Positions 16,891 to 26,580 of a stretch of DNA of 64,000 nucleotides are shown one piece after another. This stretch comes from CALNYX01 sp942490925 (lineage in GTDB: Bacteria; Chlamydiota; Chlamydiia; Chlamydiales; JAAKFR01): the NCBI GenBank assembly GCA_942490925.1, contig CALNYX010000017.1, positions 1,240,001-1,304,000 of the forward strand, in the 5' to 3' direction. The notes under the pieces were generated by a model, which worked only from the letters and a program-made list of their open reading frames with translations, had not been told where the DNA came from and made no database searches. A program made the translations under genes and the position numbers. Position 1 is the first letter of the stretch. Each line of letters opens with the position of its first letter.

Positions 16891-17873
16891 ACAATTTCTT
16901 CCTTACCCAGATATTTGAACCAAGTGCCTGTTGCTTTTGCAATTGTCTCGGGATCCCACAAAGGTGCATCTTTATAGTCGTGTATCGAAGCGAGTAAAAG
17001 TTCAACACCTTCAGCAAAGCTTACTTGAGGCTCCCAGCCGACCAATTTTTGAATTTTAGAAATATCAGCGAATGTATGATCAGGCTCACCTGGGCGTTTG
17101 GGAATATTGACCTTCTCACCACCTAATAACTCGACAAGCTCATTGACAGAATGATGGCTCGAGCTTCCTACGTTACAGATTTCATTTTTTGCATCACTTT
17201 GAGCTGTTTGGTAAAAGGCCTCGGCAACATCAGTCACATAGGTAAAGTCGCGTGTCTGTTCTCCATCTCCAACAACTGTGAATGGTTTGTCATGCAGTTT
17301 TTGCGCCAAAAAGACTCCAAAAACAGCTCCATATGAACCTGATGTACGAGAACGTGGGCCAAAAACATTAAATAACCGCAAACTGACAACCGGTAAGTCA
17401 TAAACCTGCCCCCAATGCATCACCAGCTCCTCACCTAGATATTTAGTTAGAGCATAAGGATACTGCACAGAAATTTTAGCCTGCTCATCAGTTGGGAACG
17501 CTTCTGGAAGGCCATAACAAGAGGAAGAAGCTGCATAGACAAGCCGCTTTACATTGGCTCTACGCGCACATTCTACAACATTGAAGGTTCCGGTGACATT
17601 GACCTCATAGTACTCTTGAGGCTGTTCAATGGAAGGAACCACATCAGCTAGGCCTGCTAAATGAAAAACCCAATCGGCTCCTTCAAAAAGAGGCATCATC
17701 GCCTCCTGATCTCTGATATCGACCTCATGAAAGTCTATATCTAACCCCTCTAAATTGACCCGTCTACCAGATTTCAGATTGTCGATGACAATCACTTGAT
17801 GACCCTCTTGGACCAAAAGCTCCGTTAGATGGCTTCCAATGAACCCTGCTCCACCAGTTACAATTGCTTTCAT
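16881..17873 (-). CDS. NAD-dependent sugar epimerase (UDP-glucose/UDP-GlcNAc 4-epimerase-like SDR)
   Basis: A 330-residue extended SDR. The N-terminal NAD motif is TGGAGFIGSH, ASSSCYG carries the catalytic Ser region, YALTK is the YxxxK pair, and SLRLFNVFGPR and DFTYVTDVAEAF are typical of GalE/WbpP-like epimerases. It would interconvert C4 epimers of a UDP-sugar. It is the second gene of the minus-strand operon, overlaps the upstream SDR by 4 nt and the SIS gene by 10 nt. About 30 residues after the usual end suggest a slightly extended C-terminus. Confidence 0.87.
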   Translation of the reverse strand: MKAIVTGGAGFIGSHLTELLVQEGHQVIVIDNLKSGRRVNLEGLDIDFHEVDIRDQEAMMPLFEGADWVFHLAGLADVVPSIEQPQEYYEVNVTGTFNVVECARRANVKRLVYAASSSCYGLPEAFPTDEQAKISVQYPYALTKYLGEELVMHWGQVYDLPVVSLRLFNVFGPRSRTSGSYGAVFGVFLAQKLHDKPFTVVGDGEQTRDFTYVTDVAEAFYQTAQSDAKNEICNVGSSSHHSVNELVELLGGEKVNIPKRPGEPDHTFADISKIQKLVGWEPQVSFAEGVELLLASIHDYKDAPLWDPETIAKATGTWFKYLGKEEIVCS

Positions 17874-18844
17874 TTTAGATTGACCGCCTGCATTGTTCGA
17901 ATGTTAAAATAGCGCTTATCTTCTAGAGAATCAGGTAATTTACCCTCTTCAAAAGCATCAATTAAGCCTTGCACTGCATCTTTTAATGTTCTTTGGGGAA
18001 CAAATCCTAACTCTCTTTCAATCTTCTCCGACGAAACATGATAGGAGCGATTGTCATTTGTCGGTACAACTTCCAGTTCACAATTCCCCACAACATCGCG
18101 CACCATTTCACCTATTTCAAGAACTGTATGATTGTGATAGCCAACATTGTAAGTCTGACCTTGCACTTTCTCTTCTGGACACTTAAGTACATGCAAATAA
18201 GAATCAACCATATCATCGATATGAATATTCGGACGCATCTGAGAGCCGCCCATTACCTTAATCTTGCCATTGTGATAAGCCAAGTTTGTCAAAATGTTGA
18301 CCACTACGTCAAGTCGTTGACGCGGTGCATACCCACATACGGTTGCAGGCCTGATCACTGTACAAATGAAGGAGTCATCCATGTAACTAAAAAGGATTTG
18401 CTCACACTGCGCCTTAAATTTGGAATAATCAGTCAAAGGCTCCAAGACCATATCTTCTGTAACATTGGGAACATCTTTAACTCCATAAACTGAAGAAGAT
18501 GAGGCATAGATAAAGCGCTTTACACCCTTTGCCTTTGCCATTTTAACAAAAGGTTCGAAAGCGTCTAGGTTAATCGATTTACCTAACTCTGAATTAAGCT
18601 CAAAGCTTGGATCATTTGAGATACATGCAAGATGAATGACAGCGTCACACCCTTCAAGAGCAGCTTCTACTTTTTGAAGGTCACGTATGTCCCCTTTGAT
18701 CTCAGTAAGCTTAGGGTCTGTTTTAAAAACATCGTCACCATAGAGATAGAGATCGAGAACATTTACATGATGCCCTGCTTGTAAAAGAGCTGGTACAAGC
18801 TTGGATCCGACATAGCCGGCTCCGCCTGCAACGAGTATTCTCAT
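17870..18844 (-). CDS. NAD-dependent sugar epimerase/dehydratase (extended SDR)
   Basis: A 324-residue extended SDR. It starts MRILVAGGAGYVGS, has HLACISNDPSFE, ASSSSVYG, YSKFK as the YxxxK pair, and IRPATVCGYAPR. Its N-terminal region resembles the SDR at 33704-34639 (GGAGYIGS; R-P-x-T-V-x-G versus R-L-A-T-V-F-G), so the two may act on related sugars. It is the first gene of a long minus-strand operon; a good promoter lies about 30 nt upstream and AAGGA is placed before the ATG. Confidence 0.85.
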   Translation of the reverse strand: MRILVAGGAGYVGSKLVPALLQAGHHVNVLDLYLYGDDVFKTDPKLTEIKGDIRDLQKVEAALEGCDAVIHLACISNDPSFELNSELGKSINLDAFEPFVKMAKAKGVKRFIYASSSSVYGVKDVPNVTEDMVLEPLTDYSKFKAQCEQILFSYMDDSFICTVIRPATVCGYAPRQRLDVVVNILTNLAYHNGKIKVMGGSQMRPNIHIDDMVDSYLHVLKCPEEKVQGQTYNVGYHNHTVLEIGEMVRDVVGNCELEVVPTNDNRSYHVSSEKIERELGFVPQRTLKDAVQGLIDAFEEGKLPDSLEDKRYFNIRTMQAVNLK

Positions 18845-18876
18845 GAGTAAATCCTTGGCGTTAAATTTAAAATGAA

Positions 18877-18905
18877 CTTATATTTTGCTTGAGTTTTCTC
18901 TGCAA
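18877..18905 (-). promoter_or_regulatory. Putative promoter of the left minus-strand sugar operon
   Basis: On the minus strand TTGCAG (18905-18900), a 17-nt spacer and TATAAG (18882-18877) resemble a sigma66/sigma70 promoter. The leader would be about 25 nt and carries AAGGA before the ATG at 18844. It could drive up to 13 genes down to 7081. Confidence 0.55.
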
Positions 18906-18918
18906 GGCAAAAATCATG

Positions 18919-20094
18919 TTATGGAAGCCTATCTCTATTTTGCTTCAGGCCAATCCAGGTTTTTTTAGAGCTTAAACATATTTTCTTTATCGGATCCTTT
19001 AGGCCTAGTGCTGCAAGAAAGCTCAACAGGAACGTGTATGTGCTGTGAACAGGTTGCCTCCATAGGAAAAAGTAGACATAACCTGGAAGGTTGTAGAGGA
19101 AGAAGTACATACTTACACACTTTTTTTTCCAATAAGAGACTGGCTTGTCATCTAAATAAAACCAAAAACTGTTTCGGAAATAATTCTTAAAACTAAAGTA
19201 ATCTAAGTGGGCTAATTGCCAATGCAGCAATTGATGACCATAAGCCCAAAAATTTGAATATGTGCGTTGAGTTGTAGGCATCTCCATTTTCTCTGTTGAC
19301 ACTTCTAAAGCACCAAATTCTTTCATATCTGTTATGACATGAATTAAATGAGCGGGGATATCTAAACATTCTTTGACACCTCCATCAAGTGTAATGTGAG
19401 AGATATCTTGTTTTAGCTCATTATTTCTTAAATCGATCAAATAAGGATGCAGATGTGCTGACTTTCCAAAGATAAGGTTATTCTTCATGCTAAATTGCGC
19501 GCTTCTCCATTCATTTTGAACATGAGACTGAAGAAATTGTGATTTAGAAATCAGATGAATATCCTCAGCAAGAAAATTGGTGATATTTTGAAAGGAAAGT
19601 GGAAGAGCACTGTGTCTTTCCTCACATTTTAAATGCTTGAGTTTGATGATCACCGATTCTGTATTAACTCTTAGAAAACAGGGATACACGACGCCTTTCT
19701 TACCTTTTTTAATATATTGAATCGCTTTTTTCAGAGAATGATTTGTAATAATCACGTCTGGAGATGCCATAATTGCAACACTTTTTCTCATTATACACTT
19801 AGTTATTAAGTGACTATGCATCAATGACATTACTCTGTATTTTTTCTTGTCCCCTTCGATTTCTCGGGAAAAATCTTCAAAAATGACTTCTCCGATTTTT
19901 ATAAGTTCCTTATACAGCGCATGCGATTGAATTTCCCGTATCCCTTCTTTATTTGTTGCAAAAATGAAGGTTATATTCCAGTCAGCACATAAGCTCGGTA
20001 AATTGCCAGAGGCAAGGTACGTTGGAAGAGTAAAATCAAGAAGAAACTTGAGGTATGACTTGTTCCATACAACAATACAGAGAGCAATTTCCAT
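18919..20094 (-). CDS. Protein of unknown function, possibly a glycosyltransferase
   Basis: A 391-residue protein that I do not recognise. It starts MEIALCIVVWNKSY, has MASPDVIITNHSLKK near residue 110 that could be a nucleotide-sugar-binding acidic site, and ends in a basic helical tail with aromatic-rich stretches (YFFLYNLPGYVYFF) that may touch the membrane. It stands 12 nt downstream of the sulfatase-like gene on the same strand. The context suggests glycan assembly, but no catalytic motif is convincing. Confidence 0.7.
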   Translation of the reverse strand: MEIALCIVVWNKSYLKFLLDFTLPTYLASGNLPSLCADWNITFIFATNKEGIREIQSHALYKELIKIGEVIFEDFSREIEGDKKKYRVMSLMHSHLITKCIMRKSVAIMASPDVIITNHSLKKAIQYIKKGKKGVVYPCFLRVNTESVIIKLKHLKCEERHSALPLSFQNITNFLAEDIHLISKSQFLQSHVQNEWRSAQFSMKNNLIFGKSAHLHPYLIDLRNNELKQDISHITLDGGVKECLDIPAHLIHVITDMKEFGALEVSTEKMEMPTTQRTYSNFWAYGHQLLHWQLAHLDYFSFKNYFRNSFWFYLDDKPVSYWKKKCVSMYFFLYNLPGYVYFFLWRQPVHSTYTFLLSFLAALGLKDPIKKICLSSKKTWIGLKQNRDRLP

Positions 20095-20105
20095 TTTTTA
20101 TAGCC

Positions 20106-21638
20106 TCATTGAACAAATGCTTTGCATGTTTCATCAAAAAACCCAACGACATTAAAATTATCTACTGGTTCCATTAGATTTAGAACTAAATCATGAATAA
20201 AAATCGCATCGATAGAATCTTTGTAATGGATAATTTGCTGTTGATTCTGAAGTTTAATTAAAAGAGGCACGTAGCACTCAGTGCGTTTTTCAACAAGTTT
20301 TTGAAATTCATCACTTTCTTGTTCTAAGTAGGCATCTACAAAGCCTTTTTGAGTACGGAGCCAATGATCTGAAGTTACAATGATCGTTGAGGCATCCCAT
20401 TGCTGTGATTGTTCAAGCTTACTACGAATAAATCCCAACAACTTATCAGCCAAATAGACGTTGTCATAGTAGGCCGTTTCCTTTTTTCCAATTGCACCTG
20501 TTTGTGGATCATAAATGGTCGGGTAATGCGGAACTGAAAGGTGAAAAAAAGCAAAGTCTAAAGAAGGGTTGTCTACAACTTCCTGAATCTGCTGACAAAG
20601 GCTGCTGTACCAAATCTCATCTCGCTCTATTTTTTCAGCAGTTGGCCAGCCACAATTTTGGAAGAGGTCGAGATGCAAAAATTTCTGCAGCGGCTTTTCG
20701 AAGTTAAATTTCAAAAACATCATACCTAAATTTGCAAAGACTTTTGCAAAGGGAATGCGCATGTCCTCATTTTCTAAGAAAGGCTCTTGTGAGAAGAAGT
20801 GCGTATCCTGGGCGATAATACGATCATAGGGCTGATACCAACCGATAAATGCAGAATGATACCCCAAAGCATTAGCTTTTTGAAAAATTGAGGGTGTTTT
20901 ACGCCAATTATACCGTTTTCCAGTTTCATCGAGCAGGTAGAGGTCTCGAGGTCCTGCTAAAAAGACCTTTTTCAGTTTTTTACCCACAATCCATGCTGGA
21001 AGTGACTCTGTTGTGCATGTCCCTGGTTGCAAGGCTTTCGAACAATAAATGGACTGTTGCTGGAAACTATCAAATTCAGGGAAATGGTGTTCAGCAGGAC
21101 GCAAGTCAAACAATAAGTTCTGGTCTAGTTCATCAAAAATCAGCCAAAAGATGCGTGGTTTACCGGAGGATGCGATTGGTTGATCAGGCAACTGAAGGGG
21201 GTGGGTCATAGCAAAAAGATCGATTGCTAATCGACCGATTGTAATACAGGCAAATGGAAAGAAAAAAAGCAGGAAATTGGAAGCTCCTTTTTTAAGAGAA
21301 CGCCTAAATAGGTAGATCAAAATGAGTACGCTTGCAAGAGCACCTAGAAACAAATAGGTAAATCCAGTGCGGCCAAATTCAATGTGAATAAGCCCTTTTA
21401 TTCCACGTGCCATCACAAAACACGAAAACATAACTAAGATCCAGCTGATCCATGTTTTTTGAGGGCGTGAAAAATAGAAAAAGAACAGCAGGCTAATGCA
21501 AGAGAGTGCTAGAAGAAAAGCACTGACCTCCTGGATGCAACTGGGAGTTGCAAACCCATACCCATTCCCAACTGGAATAAACCAAAAGAAAATCAATAAT
21601 AAGTGAGCTAATGAGATGGATTTTAGGACGTTATGCAT
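20106..21638 (-). CDS. Membrane-anchored sulfatase-like hydrolase/transferase
   Basis: A 510-residue protein. The N-terminal third carries about five hydrophobic segments (residues about 8-25, 38-56, 60-80, 90-112, 120-145). The rest resembles the alkaline phosphatase/sulfatase superfamily: IFDELDQNLL with metal-binding acids, PGTCTTESLPAW where the nucleophile Thr/Ser would lie, and a late TSDHWLR metal motif. Relatives such as EptA transfer phosphoethanolamine to lipid A. It probably modifies a lipid or glycan in the periplasm; the substrate is unknown. It overlaps the upstream methyltransferase stop by 8 nt. Confidence 0.75.
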   Translation of the reverse strand: MHNVLKSISLAHLLLIFFWFIPVGNGYGFATPSCIQEVSAFLLALSCISLLFFFYFSRPQKTWISWILVMFSCFVMARGIKGLIHIEFGRTGFTYLFLGALASVLILIYLFRRSLKKGASNFLLFFFPFACITIGRLAIDLFAMTHPLQLPDQPIASSGKPRIFWLIFDELDQNLLFDLRPAEHHFPEFDSFQQQSIYCSKALQPGTCTTESLPAWIVGKKLKKVFLAGPRDLYLLDETGKRYNWRKTPSIFQKANALGYHSAFIGWYQPYDRIIAQDTHFFSQEPFLENEDMRIPFAKVFANLGMMFLKFNFEKPLQKFLHLDLFQNCGWPTAEKIERDEIWYSSLCQQIQEVVDNPSLDFAFFHLSVPHYPTIYDPQTGAIGKKETAYYDNVYLADKLLGFIRSKLEQSQQWDASTIIVTSDHWLRTQKGFVDAYLEQESDEFQKLVEKRTECYVPLLIKLQNQQQIIHYKDSIDAIFIHDLVLNLMEPVDNFNVVGFFDETCKAFVQ

Positions 21639-22992
21639 GTTTCTTTAATAAAACTAATGTTCGGGTAGGATGAATAGAACAGGTCTGCTCAAAAGTGAAA
21701 TATTTCTCAAAACAATCTTGGAAATATGAGTATGTAAGATGGCGATAGAGGTCTCGTCCCCGAGTAAGCTCTATGAATTTTTCATCTTCTTGACTCACAA
21801 ATTCGAGGATAATCCATTGTTTAGTAAGCCCGCTAGCTAGGCGAGCAATTTCTGCCATAGGGATCCTTTCCGTAACTAACATGTGATGGATCACGGCAAG
21901 CATTAAAACGAGATCAAATTTTCCTTCGGCCCTCTTGAGAAATGAGCTGCATTCACCATTGTTCCATCCTGTTGCAGGTGTCGGTCGCGCTAAATTAACA
22001 ACTAGGGGCAAAACATCTAATTGTTCTTCTTGAACCTGCTGAAATAGCCTATCGATAACTGCTGAATCATAATCAATTGCAACAACGCGTGCATTTTGCT
22101 TGGCTGCTAACTTGGAGAAATGGCCGGTATTGCAGCCAACATCAAGAACGGTTTTAGGGGCACATTGTGTGAGCCACGTCTTCACCCACTGTTCCTTTTG
22201 AGTAAATGCCTTCTCCGAATAGTGATCAAGTGTTGTCATATATAAGGACCACTTGGATCGCAATGTGTATTTTCCTAAACTTTCCAACTGTTTTTTGCAT
22301 TTTTTAAAAAGGCGACAGAGAATAAATTGTGCCAATTCAGCAGAACGCACATGATGCTTTCGGTAGAGGCTAGGCTTCTTCAATTTTGCAAGCCATAGCG
22401 GAAATCTTACCAATGAAAGTGTCATCCAATCGAGTTTTTTAGCGATCTTGTGACAATATTCAGCCGAAATTCCATCAGCGTGAGTCAAAAAAACCTCAGT
22501 TAATCCAACCCCAAATTGCTGAATCCAAAGGGGTAAAAGAAACATCCTTTGAAACTGAGCAAATGGTAGCCAAAGAGGGTCTTTTGGTTCACGTTTTTCA
22601 ATAGATGCGATATCGACGAAAAGGGGACGAGGGCCTTCAAAAAGCACATTGTAGGGTGTAGCATCTTTTAAACCTAAGCCCTCACTCAACAATCGCTCAC
22701 TCAGCTGACATGTGAGTATCCCTGCCTCATATAGCATATGAGCGGACCATTCATAGGGATAGCTTGGAAACCACACTCTTGGATGGCTTAATGTAATTGA
22801 ATCATTTTCTTGCTCAGCAACTTGATAGGATACAAGCTTTTGATCTTCAATCAATCGCTTCACAATAGGTGCAGTTTCCAGAAGAGAATAGGTCGCCTGT
22901 CCTGCAGAATTCGTGAGCTTCCTAAAAATTTGAGACCCATCATCGATGACAAAGCCGCTTGGGTCTCGAAAGGAGCATTTAGGAGGGGTCAT
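21631..22992 (-). CDS. Class I SAM-dependent methyltransferase with N-terminal kinase-like region
   Basis: About 453 residues. The C-terminal half is a methyltransferase with motif I TVLDVGCNTGHFSKL followed by AIDYDSAVIDRL. The N-terminal half has LKDATPYNVLF and LFVDIASIEKRE, which look like the catalytic loop (D-x4-N) and metal-binding Asp of a degenerate protein or sugar kinase; NoeA-like nodulation proteins have a similar layout. The ATG at 22992 was chosen because the frame upstream (to 23073) looks non-coding. The Shine-Dalgarno is weak. It is the first gene of the minus-strand group ending at 18919. Confidence 0.78.
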   Translation of the reverse strand: MTPPKCSFRDPSGFVIDDGSQIFRKLTNSAGQATYSLLETAPIVKRLIEDQKLVSYQVAEQENDSITLSHPRVWFPSYPYEWSAHMLYEAGILTCQLSERLLSEGLGLKDATPYNVLFEGPRPLFVDIASIEKREPKDPLWLPFAQFQRMFLLPLWIQQFGVGLTEVFLTHADGISAEYCHKIAKKLDWMTLSLVRFPLWLAKLKKPSLYRKHHVRSAELAQFILCRLFKKCKKQLESLGKYTLRSKWSLYMTTLDHYSEKAFTQKEQWVKTWLTQCAPKTVLDVGCNTGHFSKLAAKQNARVVAIDYDSAVIDRLFQQVQEEQLDVLPLVVNLARPTPATGWNNGECSSFLKRAEGKFDLVLMLAVIHHMLVTERIPMAEIARLASGLTKQWIILEFVSQEDEKFIELTRGRDLYRHLTYSYFQDCFEKYFTFEQTCSIHPTRTLVLLKKHA

Positions 22993-23338
22993 GAGGCCGT
23001 TTTTTTGTGAACATGGTTTTAATGTACAACAGGATTTTCTTAGAAAAAAAGAGAACACTGACGCTACTTGCAATTAAGACTTGCCAAATCAACGCGCCGG
23101 TTCCTGGGTCTGTATAAGCTATCATGAACTCTTCTCATTTAAAGATCAAAGTTCACTTATAAGCTCCCTCTCTCTTACTTTCAACTAAGAAATCACTAGA
23201 CCTTTACATGTGGATGAAAGGGAATTCGACTATGCTTACACAGATCCATTTGCAGAAAATATGTTGCACTGCCTAATGAGTGAAGACTTATTGTAGATAT
23301 TACAATTAAAGGTGTATTTATGATAACCTTAGGTGCCT
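22993..23338. other. Divergent intergenic region
   Basis: 346 nt between the divergent methyltransferase and amidotransferase genes. Promoters for both are expected here but no clear hexamer pair stands out. A 35-codon open stretch (about 23187-23297, with VDEREFDYAY) could be a gene remnant; it is too short to support. Confidence 0.4.
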
Positions 23339-25237
23339 ATGTGCGGAATTTTTGGGGCTCTATGCAATGCCCCCATTCAAAAAGACCAGCAAGAACGGTT
23401 TCTCAAGGGGTTGAAAAGAATCCAACATCGGGGACCTGATGCCTTACTATACCGAATGGTTGATCCTCGTCTTTTTTTAGGGCATGTTAGATTGGCAATT
23501 CTAGATTTGGATGTCAGGTCTAATCAACCCTTTGTAGATCCGTCAGGAAATTTCACTATTGTCTACAACGGAGAGATTTATAATTACATAGAGATCAAAA
23601 AGGAGTTGGTCCAAAAAGGGCATCGATTCCATACAACATCTGATACAGAAGTTGTCCTTCATGCGTTCATGGAGTGGGGTGAGGCATGCCAAGATAAATT
23701 CAATGGGATGTGGGCATTCGCAATTTGGGACCAAAAAAATAGGCGCTTATTCTTATCTAGAGACCGTTTTGGAGTTAAACCACTATTTGTTCTTCGTAGT
23801 CAAACTTCTGTTCAATTTGCTTCTGAAATAAAAGCCTTTATTCCCACAGGGGAGAGCAAAAGACCCTTTAATTCTCGATATATATATAATGCGTTGAGCT
23901 TCGGTGGCCTGGTCGATACTCAAGAAGAAACACTATTAAAGAATGTAGAACGTGTGTTGCCAGGACAGTGTTGCTGGATAGAGGGAAATAAATTTGAAAA
24001 GAAAAACTGGTGGAATACAGCGAGCCACTTACAGGCACTCTCGTCTAATGAACATGACCTCATTTCAGAGCTAAGAGAACTTCTTACTGACGCCTGTCGA
24101 TTGCGTTTACGCTCAGATGTTCCCTATGCAACAGCACTGAGTGGAGGAATTGATTCGTCCTCAGTCGCCTCGGTAATCGCAGAGCTTAATAAGCAGAGTG
24201 GAACAGAAGAGAATTTTAGCGCCTTCATTGCTCACTATCCCAACTCTTCGCAAGACGAGTATCATTATGCTCGCAGCCTCGCTCAGGAGAAGTCAATCCA
24301 TGCTCATGTTGTTAAGGTCACGCATAAGGAATGCATAGATGTGATTGATCGAACTGTATATACAACCGAAGATGGGTACAATCTCCCGACCGGCCCCTTT
24401 TTGCTCTATGAACAGTACCGGAAAGCTGGGGTTAAAATTTCAATAGATGGCCATGGGGCTGATGAGCTCTTTGCTGGATATATCGATTACCCCCGACTCA
24501 TAATTACCCCCGAACTTTTTCATATGAATCTGAATACAGTCTCTCAGTGTTTCCATGTTCTCAATGGGATGGGCATGAGTTACCATACGATTGCAAGCTA
24601 TTATATGAAAAAGGCGCTTAAGCGACTTCTCTTGAAGAAAAAAGCAGCACCTTCTTCCCTATTTTCAATAGATCAGACCCCTTACTCTCATGTAGCACCT
24701 CCTGAAGACATCCAACATATGGATCCTATTTGTAAGAAACTCTATATGGATTTTCACTATTGGACACTACCAGCAATTCTCAAACGATTTGATTTGTGTG
24801 CAATGGCCCATGGAGTTGAAGTTCGTTCACCTTTTATGGATTGGCGAATTGTTGTATTTGCTCATTCCCTGCAAACACGCTACAAATTGAGGAAAGGGTA
24901 TACAAAGTACATTTTACGCCAAGCAATGCGAAAGATAGTTCCTAGCCAAATCTTGAATAGAAAACAGAAATTAGGGTTCACGAATCCAAATCAGGATTGG
25001 TTACGACAAAAAAGTTTTAAGAACTATATTTTAGACCATATCAACTCTCAAGACTTCCTCCACTCCCCTTTTATTCCTGGAGATAGAGTAGCTCAACAGA
25101 TTACAAAGGCATACCAACAGGAGCAAATGCTGACCATAGAAGGATTATGGCCTTATGTTCAGATGTATCGATTAATCGAAATGTTCAAAAAGGATTCAGA
25201 GCAAGTTCAAATGAACTCAGAGCTGTTATCAGTTTAA
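23339..25237 (+). CDS. asnB: Asparagine synthetase (glutamine-hydrolysing) family amidotransferase
   Basis: A 632-residue class II amidotransferase. I chose the ATG at 23339 so that Cys2 (MCGIFG) becomes the N-terminal nucleophile of the glutaminase domain; a GTG two codons earlier would block it. The synthetase domain follows with the PP-loop ALSGGIDSSS near residue 260. It moves ammonia from glutamine to an AMP-activated carboxylate. In surface-sugar clusters AsnB homologues often amidate uronic acids (WbpS type), which fits UDP-galacturonate synthesis at the right end of the island. True asparagine synthesis is the alternative. Confidence 0.9.
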   Translation: MCGIFGALCNAPIQKDQQERFLKGLKRIQHRGPDALLYRMVDPRLFLGHVRLAILDLDVRSNQPFVDPSGNFTIVYNGEIYNYIEIKKELVQKGHRFHTTSDTEVVLHAFMEWGEACQDKFNGMWAFAIWDQKNRRLFLSRDRFGVKPLFVLRSQTSVQFASEIKAFIPTGESKRPFNSRYIYNALSFGGLVDTQEETLLKNVERVLPGQCCWIEGNKFEKKNWWNTASHLQALSSNEHDLISELRELLTDACRLRLRSDVPYATALSGGIDSSSVASVIAELNKQSGTEENFSAFIAHYPNSSQDEYHYARSLAQEKSIHAHVVKVTHKECIDVIDRTVYTTEDGYNLPTGPFLLYEQYRKAGVKISIDGHGADELFAGYIDYPRLIITPELFHMNLNTVSQCFHVLNGMGMSYHTIASYYMKKALKRLLLKKKAAPSSLFSIDQTPYSHVAPPEDIQHMDPICKKLYMDFHYWTLPAILKRFDLCAMAHGVEVRSPFMDWRIVVFAHSLQTRYKLRKGYTKYILRQAMRKIVPSQILNRKQKLGFTNPNQDWLRQKSFKNYILDHINSQDFLHSPFIPGDRVAQQITKAYQQEQMLTIEGLWPYVQMYRLIEMFKKDSEQVQMNSELLSV

Positions 25238-25258
25238 TACACTGGTATGGCCTTTAAA

Positions 25259-25286
25259 TTATCTGAACGGTTCGTCTCCCTATAAT
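25259..25286 (+). promoter_or_regulatory. Putative promoter
   Basis: TTATCT (25259-25264), a 16-nt spacer and TATAAT (25281-25286) precede GAGGA (25289-25293) and the ATG at 25306. The -10 box is a consensus match; the -35 is weak. Confidence 0.45.
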
Positions 25287-25305
25287 CCGAGGAAAGTTAT
25301 CACAT

Positions 25306-26580
25306 ATGCAACATTACAAAATTGTTCGAATTGCTGGCCTTCATCTAAGCTCTGTTATCAAGCAGTTCCACGATGAAACTCTTCAACTCCATTCATACGA
25401 TGAGCTCTCCAAAGTTCTTTTTTCAAATTGCTATATCTACTCAGATACATTTGCAAGCGAAATGAATCGACGTGGCCATCTCGCCCAAGAACTTGTCTAT
25501 GATGCAGAAAAACTACAAAAAGCATGGGCTTTTGAACATGGTATTCAATATAGCCAAGAGAATTGGGTAACAGAAATTATAATCGCACAACTCCAGCATA
25601 TAAAGCCTGATGTCGTGTTTTTTCAAGATATCCATTCTCTTTCCTATGAGATCCGATCTCAGTTAAAAAGGCTTATTCCTTCGATTAAGAAAATTGTGAT
25701 TTTTCGCGGATTTCCAGGCGTCAATGTCAATCTAGCAAAAGAGCTCTCCACCGCTGATTTACTTCTTGTAGGATCTCCACATCTACTGAAGTGGGGACAA
25801 GAAAATGGGTTGTCCCCTCATCTTGTTTATCACGCGTTTGATGTGTCGATATTAAACAAAATTCAACCATCGAAAATGCGTACTGATTTTAGTTTTATTG
25901 GGTCTTCAGGATTTGGCTACGGTGAAGGACACAAAGACCGTTTTTGGATGCTTGTAGATTTAATTAAGCAAACAGATATTTCTCTTTGGATTGATGAACC
26001 CACTCTTTTACCCCCTAAACAATGGAGAGATCGTTCTCGAGCAACCCTTAAAAAAATCATGGAGTCCGTATTTGAAAAATGCCCCACCCTATTGTTACGC
26101 ACGACCCCTTCACTTTCGGATAAAGTTCAAAGATTAATCGATAAAGAACTACGATATCGAACAAATGGGGAAAGGAGAATCTCAAAAAAACCTCTTCATC
26201 TACTCTTCCCAGATAGGTGCCATGCATCTCTCTTTGGATTAAATATGTTTCAAACCCTTTGCGATTCTAAAGTTGTCCTAAATAAGCACTCGAACCCTGC
26301 TCTTGGAGCTGTCGATAACATGCGCCTTTTTCAAGCAACAGGAATCGGGACTTGTCTACTTACAGATACAGGAAGCAACATGAGTGATCTATTTGAAGAC
26401 AATAAGGAAGTTGTTACTTACTCCTCCACAGAAGAATGCATTGAAAAAGCTTCCTATCTACTAAAACATGAAAAAGAACGCCAACAAATTGCCGCAGCTG
26501 GACAAAAACGAACCTTAACACAGCATACTTCAGCGCAACGCTGTGAACAGATAGATGAATTGATTCAGAATTTATTATGA
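25306..26580 (+). CDS. CgeB-like glycosyltransferase
   Basis: A 424-residue GT-B type protein. It lacks a signal peptide. The C-terminal half has the pattern of the CgeB/Glyco_trans_1_2 family: FQTLCDSKVVLNKHSNP, then DNMRLFQATGIGTCLLTD, then DLFEDNKEVVTYSSTEEC, with a helical tail. It probably adds a sugar to the island polysaccharide in the cytoplasm. The stop overlaps the next start (ATGA), so both are co-translated. The DNA here looks more AT-rich than the housekeeping genes, which suggests acquired DNA. Confidence 0.82.
   Translation: MQHYKIVRIAGLHLSSVIKQFHDETLQLHSYDELSKVLFSNCYIYSDTFASEMNRRGHLAQELVYDAEKLQKAWAFEHGIQYSQENWVTEIIIAQLQHIKPDVVFFQDIHSLSYEIRSQLKRLIPSIKKIVIFRGFPGVNVNLAKELSTADLLLVGSPHLLKWGQENGLSPHLVYHAFDVSILNKIQPSKMRTDFSFIGSSGFGYGEGHKDRFWMLVDLIKQTDISLWIDEPTLLPPKQWRDRSRATLKKIMESVFEKCPTLLLRTTPSLSDKVQRLIDKELRYRTNGERRISKKPLHLLFPDRCHASLFGLNMFQTLCDSKVVLNKHSNPALGAVDNMRLFQATGIGTCLLTDTGSNMSDLFEDNKEVVTYSSTEECIEKASYLLKHEKERQQIAAAGQKRTLTQHTSAQRCEQIDELIQNLL

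Noticed and set aside
23187..23297. Short open stretch with VDEREFDYAY upstream of the amidotransferase
   Set aside because: Only 35 codons, no clear start signal or family; may be a remnant but cannot be supported.
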